A stretch of 64,000 nt of DNA from Ditylenchus dipsaci (taxonomy: Eukaryota > Nematoda > Chromadorea > Rhabditida > Anguinidae). A program made the translations under genes and the position numbers. The stretch is taken from NCBI GenBank assembly GCA_004194705.1, contig SADC01000873.1:62001-126000 (forward strand), read 5' to 3'. The notes beneath the pieces are model-generated. The model saw nothing but the letters and a program-made list of their open reading frames with translations, was not told the DNA's origin and did not search any database. Below are positions 56,301-64,000 of the stretch, in pieces. The stretch's first letter is position 1. Every line of letters starts with the position of its first letter.

Positions 56301-59300
56301 AAAGCCACCAAATGCCAATGCAGCTTGGTAGTAGCAACTGCCCGAATGCTGACATAGTATGGTTGTACCGCAGCTTAGATGAGCACAACCATGTGGTCAA
56401 AGATGTTCTTTGCACAGCCATTCCCTCAGTTAACTATAGATGCGACTTTCCAGAAAACGCTCCTGTTGTTGCAGACACCCAAGTTACAGCTGTACCACCC
56501 CGGGTTGTTTCTCAAGAGATCCAGTTGCCCATCTCTCAACCTATAAAAATACCCGTTCCTGGATTCGATCTGTTGGATGATACTTTGACTGAAAGGATCA
56601 AACATCTAGCTGAAGATTTAACCTTGGAGCTGGATATTGTGGGGTAAAACTGTGTTATAAATATACTTACCAGTGAAACGTATGGAGTATGGAATTCTAG
56701 CACCAACTTCTACTTCAAACGTGGAAATAGTCATGTTGCCTTGCAAGATCTTCACTATGGTGGTGCTGTGATGGTGCAGACGATAGAGGACGACGGGATA
56801 GTCTTAAGAGAACAGTGGATAAAAGGAGACTTCGACCAATATTTGTGTGCTATTAGAGGTAACTAACTATTTTGTAGTAGTACATATTTTGAAAATTCTG
56901 TTTTAAATTCCAGGCAAATGCATGGAGAACTTTTTCCTCAGTCAGCGAGAGGAAAGGCTAACTGCAGGATGTGAGTTCTTCTGCTGTAACATAACTTTTC
57001 ATTAAAAATGGGCGACGGTAAATTCGGCACACCCACAACCAGGGCTGTAAATTTTTTATTTTTGACATCCTACATCCACATCCGGCCTAAAAAAATTTTA
57101 ACATCCACATCCGACATCCGACCCAAAAATTTTCGACATCCAACATCCACATCCGACATCCGGATGTGAAATTTTTGACATCCGAAACATCCGAAAAATC
57201 CATGTAAAATCAATGAAAACATCCGCTGACATCCGACCTGAAAATTTATTGACATCCACATCCACATCCGACATCCGATCCAAACATTTTTGACATCCAA
57301 CATCCACATCCACATCCGCCGGATGTGGATGTTTCGGATGTATACATCCACATCCGGATGTATCTTCCGGATGTTTTTACAGCCCTGCCCACAACTGAGC
57401 ACAAGGTATCTTAGAAAAAATTCAACTGAGCAAAAAGTCATCTGACAATAAATTCAAATGAGAAACGATTGGTCTTGGCAAGATTTGTTTCCAAAATAAT
57501 TGTTCTTTGACAAAACTATTTCACAAAAAACTTTCTTGTAAATAATTAGCTGTTTAATTTTGTCTTCTCAACCCCTAATCAACCCAAACCATCTAAAAGC
57601 ACCTTATGCTCTCCGAACCCTGTTAAGCACCTAGTGACCAGAACCATGAATCGAGGTGCTCTACTCAGAAATGATTGCACCCGGAGGGGCTCTAACCAGC
57701 AATCTTGGTGATGAGTATATGGACCTCTACACCACCCAATAACTCAAAATTATAAAAAAAATGTATGCGGCAGGTGGATTCGAACGAGCAACCTCTTCAT
57801 CACCCGTTATAATCGCTCAGAATTACATCTAGAACACGGGTCAGCACGGGGCCCGAATCTAGTGTTACAAACAATTTGTCGTCTACCTGCATCAAATTTT
57901 TTTTCATTTTTTTGGGTTCCAAAACGATTTTTTCTGCACTAATTCGAGCATGCTGAAGATGGTTTGACTATGGTGAAATCACGTTTTATCGAGAAATTTT
58001 AGAATTATTGTGAACTCTTAATTTATCAAAATCAAGAATCTAGGATAACTCATAAATTTCTTGATAAAACGTGATTTTACCACTGTCAAACCATCTTCAG
58101 CATGCTCGAATCAGTGCAGAAAAGTTGTTTTGTAACCCGAAAAGTGAAAAAAAATTGAGCCAAGTGGACGACCAATTAGATATCTACCGCCGAGGTTGCT
58201 TGTTTGAATCCACCTGGGAGCATACGAGCATATATAAAAAGACGAGCGTTTGAATTTTCAGGTCATTTGGGTGAATATACCCCTACTCTTCTTTTTATTT
58301 TGATTAAACTTTTTTCCGGCCATTCAGATAGATATCCACCTGGACCGGGGATCCAGGTGACCAAACGACCTATTTTGCAGAAACAAAACTCAAAAATAGG
58401 GTTTTAAGGTAATTGGATCGAAAGCCGTAAAATTTCGACTATCTAAATGAAAATTTTTTAGTCCTACCTGAAATTGTCAGTTTATATAGTATTGTACAGC
58501 CAGTTAGAGATGGCCTGTATCGGTGGTATATTATATCGAGGGTCAACTGTATTAGATATTTTATTGATAACTTTGTTCAGTGCGGGAAGTATTGTTTCTA
58601 GAAACGCTTTAATACTAAAAAATTATTTTGGAAACAAATCTTGCCAAGACCAATTGTTTCTCATTTGAATTTATTGTTAGATGACTTTTTGCTTAGTTGA
58701 ATTTTTTCTAAGATACTTTGTGCTCAGTTTTGGGTGTGCCGTAAATTCATCTACAGTAAATTCATCTACAAGTAAATTCATCTACAAGTAAATTAATCTA
58801 CAGGTAAATTCATCTACAGGTAATTTCATCTACAAGGTTCAAATTCCTGTGGAGGTAATCGATTTTATCAGAAAGTTCAAATCCTAGTAGTCATGAATCA
58901 TTTTTTATAGTCTTGGCACCTTAAAAGTCCAAACCCCAAAATTTGGGTGGGTACCTTCGGGTAGGTGGATGACCACCTAGACGACCTGAAAAAAGTTAAT
59001 CAAATTGGAAAAAAAAAGATAGTCCTATAATACGTAAGATAACGTGAGAAATTATGTTCGATAGGACAAAGAGTGCGATTTTACCCATCCGGACCCTAAA
59101 ACTTGGGGTTAGTACCCTGGGCTCAGGTGGATATCCACCTGAGCCCGTGACTGGCTTGTAAAATTAAAGTTTGTCAAAAATCAAAAACAAATCATCTTTC
59201 CTCACCCAAATTGTGTGGGTAAGTAGGTTCAACAGGATTAAAATTCCAAACTTCGCTACCCAAATTCCAAAACCCTGGGTGGGTACCACATGGTCAGGAG

Positions 59301-62300
59301 ATATTCATCTAAATAAGAATTTTTTCAAATCGAAAATAAACCACTTATTGTGATATAAAATCTTGTGCAGAATTGGGTTTGATAATTGTGAAATTGTTAT
59401 TTTTGCCATCAAAATAAAAAAAAACATTGGGTGGGCACATCCTGGCGAGGTGGACATCCACGCGGATGACCTGAAAAGGCAAAAGTTCATCAACAACCGA
59501 TCCTATCATGTACAAAAAGCTGTGGGGAATCCTGTTTGACAAGACCAAAAATGCAATTTTACCCACCCCAACCGCAGAACATGGAGTAGGTACCACCTGG
59601 TCAGGTGGATATCCACCTGGATGGTCTGAAAAATAATTTTTTTTAAATATATAAGAAAAACCCCATTTTTCTAACTTAAAGGGAGGGTGCAAATCATAAT
59701 GCAAATATATTTTGAACTCTCAGGTTCAAATCCCCTGGGTGCACAACCTATTTTTTAAATCCATTTTTAGTGAGTTTACTTACCTCTAGGGATAAAAACT
59801 ATCGCGCAATCGATTGCAATTATTTCCAGCACTGATCCACTGTCACTTACTGCCCCAATTTCGCGATTTCATGCAAATGACCATCGAAATAAAGGGAAAC
59901 CAGCCCAAATTACACGTGCTTAGTTTTATATCGACTCAACTTGTATCAATTTTATTTACTTCTCGACGAGTTTAGTAACTTTCTATAGTCAGAATTCCAT
60001 GAGGAATAACATAACAAAATTTTCACAGCAAAATCACTTCAGAAGTATAGGTAACCTGCGAGGGTTTGACCAGGAAGAAAGAGTACTATTGAAGGGCAGG
60101 ATTTCGGTATTATTTTGGAACTGACGTTTTTGCAATTTTAAGTTACATGATCATTTGTAACCATACACTGAAAATGACGGCAGGAAGCAGAGGTAGATTT
60201 TGGGTATAAGGTTGTAAATAATAATGTAAATTAAAATTCCACAAAATGTCAGTTCCAAAAATAATACTGAAGAGTTCTGGGACAGTCCTGGGTAGGATCG
60301 CAAGGAATTCAGTATTGTTGAATGTCTTTTGAATTTTAATCATGACTCCAGCTTATACTTTCTCTGTATTATAGCTCAAATGAAAGCCTAGATTCTTGGC
60401 TACATTTTAGTATATGAGACGTGTGACTTGTAGAAAAAAATTAAAAAAATTTTTTTTTGAAACCAGTCAAAAAAAACCACCAAAAGGATCGATTTTCGGA
60501 AATTCAGCCTATTTTAGCCTGGATACACGCTTCAGGTATTGTAAAATCATGCTCTGATGATTTCGTTGGATAGCCAAGAGTGTGAGGATCATTTAGGCAC
60601 TAAACTTGTAAATTAAAGGAGATAAAGAAGGGTGTGTACCAGCGCTGCAGCCGGTTGTTTTTTAACCAAAAGCAGAAAAACTTTACTGTAGATGAATTTA
60701 CATAGAGCAATTAAAAATTATACTTTCCTTGTTCAAAATTCTTAAAGTAATGCGGTAAGTCGGCTGGGAGCCTTGGGAACCAATCCCACTGCCAAGTCTA
60801 ACTATATTTGGATAGCGCCAAAATTAAAGGTCCGGAAATATAAATTGAGTTTTCTGCATAAAAATGTGATAAATAAATGATCTGTGCGGTTTTAGCAGAA
60901 GACACACCTATGCCAGTGATTGAGATAGGCGATGAGGAAGAAGAGTTGGACACTCAAGGAGGCCCATTCACTCTTACCAATGGCACCAGGAACGAAGTAT
61001 TCAGCATGGCTGCATACAACATGCTGTTGCAGTTTGCTAATTTAGAGTAAGACTCAATTAATATCACGGTTAGGGTAGTCAACTTTTGACTTTTTTGGTT
61101 GAAATTCAATGTTTTCAAGCCTATTTTTAGCTATAAAAATTCAAATATCTCTATATAGTATTTGGACTATTTTTCTCCGTCACTTTTTTCATAATTTTGA
61201 TCTTTTCTGGCATTTTCAAAGCAAACCCCTAAAAAGCTCTTTGTTACGTTGTAGCCTAGAATCTTAGCTATCGTTAAAAAAAATTCCAAAATAATGATTT
61301 TGTTCAGAGTTATACGATTATACGGTTAAGGTTCAGAAAATCAGGACCACAGAAAACACGGGACTGCAGTAAATTAAAACGTTTTGTCTAGAAAAGAAGT
61401 TGAAACTTATAATTTAATTTTTGATTTCGACAGTTAGAGTAGGTGGTCAGATGAGGTAAGTGGGTGGCCAGGTAGAGTAGGTAGGATAACATTTGAATTT
61501 TAGAATAAAATTTAGCCAGTATTTCGATCTCAAATTTTAAAGATAAGCACATTTGCTCAAAATAAGTACATTTTATGGTATTTTTCCAAAAATATGCTAT
61601 TTTATCCAACACTTTTTACTCTTTTGGTGCTAGAAAATAAGATTTTGACGTAAACTTCTAAAAAACTAGATTCGGAGTCCTAAAATAAGTACAAATCTTA
61701 TTAATTAGTACAAATTGTAGCCCTGAATTTAGCCGAGGCATTCAGTTCTCACGTGAGCAACAGACCCAGCCTCTGAGAGAAGAATTGCTCTTTCTAGATG
61801 AGCCAACTAACAGTGTTCAGGTGGTCCACAAAGTAGATGGGATAATTGCCAGCGTTAAGCGATGGCTCAAGGCAGACTGGTCGCAGTTCGTCTGTGCAGG
61901 TAAATATTGTAATTCACAAAAAATAGCTAAAAAGAACAACTACAGAAATTGCGTTTTGAAGCATATAGGTAGATACGAGGTGTACACCAGTGTTCTCAAT
62001 AGTCACAGACAGAATGAAAGTCAGAATATAAATTCAAAAATTCTGACAGTCAGAAAGCGCGGGAAATTTTTCTGACTGTCAGAAATGAGAGTCAGAAAGG
62101 CAAATCGATCAGATCACACTGTTTTTCCCCTGTCTGGATATCATTTCTGAGAATCAGAAAGAATCTGACAGCCAGAATAATTTCCCGCGCTTTCTGACTG
62201 TCAGAATTTTTGAATTTTCATTATGACTTTCATTCTGCCTCTAACTATTGAGAACACTGGTGTACACTAAAGAGTATTTAATTATAGTGAGAGGAAAATG

Positions 62301-62409
62301 CATCAATCATTTCTACGGCTCACCACTCGAATGTTTGAAAAAAGAATGGAATTGGAGAATAGAAACTGAGCACGGAGGTCGAATGTGCCAGAAGAAGTTA
62401 AAAGATTAA
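53345..62409 (+). CDS. Protein with repeated FLYWCH-like Cys/His modules
   Basis: Hand-spliced exons, all phase-consistent: about 53345-53604, 53655-53715, 53763-53836, 54141-54240, 55747-55875, 56227-56643, 56701-56858, 56914-56970, 60896-61046, 61733-61899, 62288-62409 (stop TAA). The first intron is GC..AG. Module 1: QWECHSNLARPTFYNCLFEK, then TKGCRFQMYLCYENGRW and WHRHAC. Module 2: SWWCHNKDKLANGC, CSSYKATKCQCSL, DEHNHVV. Modules 3 and 4 keep the W/F..C start (DFDQYLCAIRGKCMENFF; DWSQFVCAVRGKCINHFYG) and a final EHGGRMCQKK. Between them are a basic KPKKKLPR and an acidic EIGDEEEELD. W-x-C-H and spaced C...C...HxH resemble FLYWCH/WRKY-GCM1-type fingers, so DNA binding in the nucleus is a reasonable guess. 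Module 2 needs a one-base frame shift near 56325-56350, either an assembly error or decay. The 5' end is not defined. A multi-module protein of this layout is not one I recognise. Confidence 0.72.
54943..55473. mobile_element. GTACACAATGA-ended inverted element with GCGGATGCGG arms
   Basis: GTACACAATGATCGG start, TCATTGTGTAC end; arms of CCGCATCCGCA repeats and complement. No TSD identified. It lies in the intron between the exons ending 54240 and starting 55747. Confidence 0.65.
57040..57387. mobile_element. hAT-type MITE, exact TSD CCCACAAC
   Basis: CAGGGCTGTAAATTTTTTAT start and TTTTTACAGCCCTG end; exact 8-bp duplication CCCACAAC (57032-57039 and 57388-57395). Interior of ACATCCACATCCGACATCCG repeats and complement. 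CAGGG..GTAAA tips with 8-bp TSDs are standard for hAT MITEs. Confidence 0.92.
58920..59640. repeat. Tandem array of roughly 160-bp monomers with GGTGGATATCCACC core
   Basis: Five cores at about 58970, 59125, 59293, 59450 and 59608 (spacing 155-168 bp). Each has a preceding GGTACC..CTGG(T)CAGG, the palindromic core or a decayed version, then GACCTGAAAA. Longer matches occur three monomers apart (GATAGGACAAAGAGTGCGAT near 59051 and GACAAGACCAAAAATGCAAT near 59537), suggesting higher-order structure. Confidence 0.65.
61988..62259. mobile_element. hAT-type MITE, exact TSD GTGTACAC
   Basis: CAGTGTTCTCAATAG start and CTATTGAGAACACTG end; exact 8-bp duplication GTGTACAC (61980-61987 and 62260-62267). 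Arms carry TTCTGACAGTCAGAAAGCGC. It lies in the last intron of the FLYWCH-like gene; the arms are almost identical. Confidence 0.92.
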
Positions 62410-62553
62410 AAACAGCTAATATACACCAATATTTTTATTTACATTTTATTTTGTTCAAATGTCCTATAAATGTTTAATATTAATTCTGTCGTGGGCTTGT
62501 TCACTAACAATATTTAGGAAGTCTTATGCGGGGCTCGAAACTCAAAATTTTGA

Positions 62554-62559
62554 AATAAA
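62554..62559 (+). terminator. Candidate poly(A) signal of the FLYWCH-like gene
   Basis: AATAAA about 145 bp after the stop codon. Other weak variants lie closer, so this is only a candidate. Confidence 0.4.
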
Positions 62560-62641
62560 GCACATTTTTGTAAAGTAAAGGAAATTAGATCTTTTTTTTG
62601 TCGAAAAGTGCCATTTTACCAAATGATTCCAGGGCTTTGAG

Positions 62642-62972
62642 TAGAGATGTCAGATGGCCTATTTTGAGACGGGACAAAAATTAGAAAAAAAATTTCGGGA
62701 CGGGAGGCCGGGACGGGACAGGGTCTAAAAATTTTTCGGGACGGTTTCCGGGACGAAAAAATGGCCGAATTTGCGTCGGGCGGGACGGGACGTCCCGTCC
62801 CAGCTTTTTAGCTTAAATTTTCTAGCGGGACAGGACTAAAAATAAATAGTTGTCCGGGACGGGACACCGGACGGGACAGACTGGAATTTTTTTCCGGGAC
62901 GGAATCCGGGACGGGGTATATGCTAAAAAGCCTTCAGGACGAGACGGGATTCCCGTCCCTAGGCCATCTCTA
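62642..62972. mobile_element. hAT-type MITE, TAGAGATG tips, TSD GYTTTGAG
   Basis: TAGAGATGTCAGATGGCC start and GGCCATCTCTA end; flanks GCTTTGAG (62634-62641) and GTTTTGAG (62973-62980), one mismatch. Interior of CGGGACGGGAC repeats and complement. TAGAGATG is a recurrent hAT MITE tip. Confidence 0.85.
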
Positions 62973-62980
62973 GTTTTGAG

Positions 62981-64000
62981 TACCGAAAAAGAGATTTTAA
63001 CGTAAAATCTCAAAAATTTTAAAGATCTCAGAGTTCAAAGAAAGGAAAAATCTTGAAATAAAGGAAATTTCAGAGCTCTGGTTAAATGTGATTTAGATCC
63101 CTTTTTGGTTATGCATTTGGAGACAATTAACGTTGCATATTGGACCCTGATTTTGATTTGTAGTAGCAAATATATCGTGAAATACTTAATTACCGCAAAA
63201 TTAGTAAAATAAAAAATAGCAAAATATTTTTAATCTAAATGTGCACCACAAACACAAAAAGTCCTCTGAAAGCCCTAATCATGACCACACATTTAATTTA
63301 CAAATTTAGTGTCAAAATGATCCTCACACTCTTGGCTAGTTAACAAGATCATCAGCACAAGCTTTCACACCTACTGGAGCTTGTATATACGTCCCGTCAA
63401 AATTCGAATTATATAGCATTAGAGAACTTTCGTGCCAAGACCAATTCCCAAAAAATTATTGATTTCTTTTTCTTTTCTGGTCGCAAATTTTTCTTTATCA
63501 CTGTGAAATTATAGTATTTGGTCTCGAAAAAATTGATGTATTCTTAGCTTTCGAATGACACCAAATATGCAATAGCAAAAATAATAATAGCACTAGATTT
63601 ATTGATTTTCACTGCACATAATATTTTTGGAAAAACGACGAGCACTTTTCTCGAGTCCACAACTTTTTTTCACCTATGTTTATTTCAATTTTTCATATGT
63701 TTAAATGAAAGAGCAGTGTTTTTCCTACCCGCAGGTCAATTTTTTACATGAATTTGACCTATTTACAGTTTTTACGAGCTACTTGTAGTTTTTTTTCGGG
63801 TTTTCAAGTATATGGAGACCAGAAATTCAGCTTATCCTGAGTAACTTTTTGACCAACAACACTTCGAAAACTCGTTTTTAGAACCAAAATTAGTCTCCTT
63901 ATCTATATTTGGTGAGATCTGGTCAAAATTACTATTGTTTTCGGAAATATGACCATTTTCAGTGACCACCTAAACTGAGACCACTGGATTTTTAATGATC
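62981..64000. other. AT-rich end of the window, nothing recognised
   Basis: No domain-bearing frame, no hairpin and no repeat shared with the rest of the window was found. Confidence 0.4.

Larger units (their letters stand above)
57010..60709. mobile_element. 3.7-kb composite Foldback-like element, exact TSD ATTAAAAAT
   Basis: Starts GGGCGACGGTAAATTCGG and ends GATGAATTTACATAGAGCA; exact 9-bp duplication ATTAAAAAT (57001-57009 and 60710-60718). Ends resemble 22520-23756 (GGTAAATTC, CTAGAGCC). Between them: an hAT MITE (57040-57387), an inverted repeat GAGCACAAGGTATCTTAGAA (57410/58700), a CCAAGTGGTC foldback (57880-58170), (AGTAAATTCATCTACA)n units (58740-58840) and a roughly 160-bp tandem array (58920-59640). 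It occupies nearly all of the 3.9-kb intron of the FLYWCH-like gene. The stretch 59770-60700 contains nothing I recognise. Confidence 0.8.

Noticed and set aside
57070..57441. 123-codon frame rich in Met-Trp-Asp-Val
   Set aside because: Reading of ACATCCACATCCG repeats inside an hAT MITE.
1..64000. Bacterial or phage origin of the window
   Set aside because: Spliced genes, poly(A) signals and eukaryote-only proteins (RPB7, Src-type kinase) exclude it.

Overview
This is a piece of an AT-rich eukaryotic nuclear genome. Every recognisable gene is split by introns, most of them only 40-60 bp, with GT..(T)nAG borders and a few GC..AG. Small introns, a Src-type tyrosine kinase, a long extracellular Kunitz/EGF protein reminiscent of nematode MEC-9/MEC-1, and the abundance of inverted-repeat transposons all suggest an invertebrate, most likely a nematode. 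That assignment is an inference, and no spliced leader or rRNA was found to confirm it. There are no bacterial-type operons, rRNA genes or CRISPR arrays.

Layout. A cytoplasmic SH3-SH2-tyrosine kinase lies at 2.1-5.8 kb (+). From 6 to 12.5 kb there are only nested inverted-repeat elements. A broken hAT/ZBED transposase lies at 13.0-14.4 kb (-). A multidomain Kunitz/EGF extracellular protein gene spans 16.9-38.6 kb (-); its introns are filled with transposons, and one 6.1-kb intron contains a complete small two-exon gene (19.1-19.7 kb, same strand) with a TATA box and poly(A) signal. The C-terminal part of RNA polymerase II subunit RPB7 is at 41.0-41.6 kb (-), with an inverted fragment of its intron and exon 1.6 kb away. 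A nuclear-looking basic protein is at 44.2-46.7 kb (+). A gene with FLYWCH-like Cys/His modules spans 53.3-62.4 kb (+); one 3.9-kb intron in it is almost entirely one composite transposon.

The remaining DNA is dominated by non-autonomous inverted-repeat elements that can be sorted by target-site duplication (TSD). The most striking group has arms built from element-specific tandem repeats and nine examples of 9-bp TSDs (8.4, 15.7, 20.0, 22.5, 22.7, 30.9, 32.5, 52.2 and 57.0 kb), the structural signature of Foldback/Mutator-like elements. Other groups are hAT-like MITEs with 8-bp TSDs, TA-flanked elements ending CCGTATTTCC, TA-flanked pogo-like elements ending CAGTCGACTC, other TA-flanked elements of about 1 kb, and a poly-C family ending GRCGCTA with 8-bp TSDs. 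Two loci of the poly-C family (10.4-12.5 and 31.2-33.4 kb) carry the same segments in circularly permuted order.

The genes do not form a common pathway. What they share is heavy transposon loading of introns, including one case (RPB7) where a repeat seems to supply coding sequence and a splice site. All gene models here are hand-spliced from reading frame, intron phase and domain continuity, without transcript evidence.
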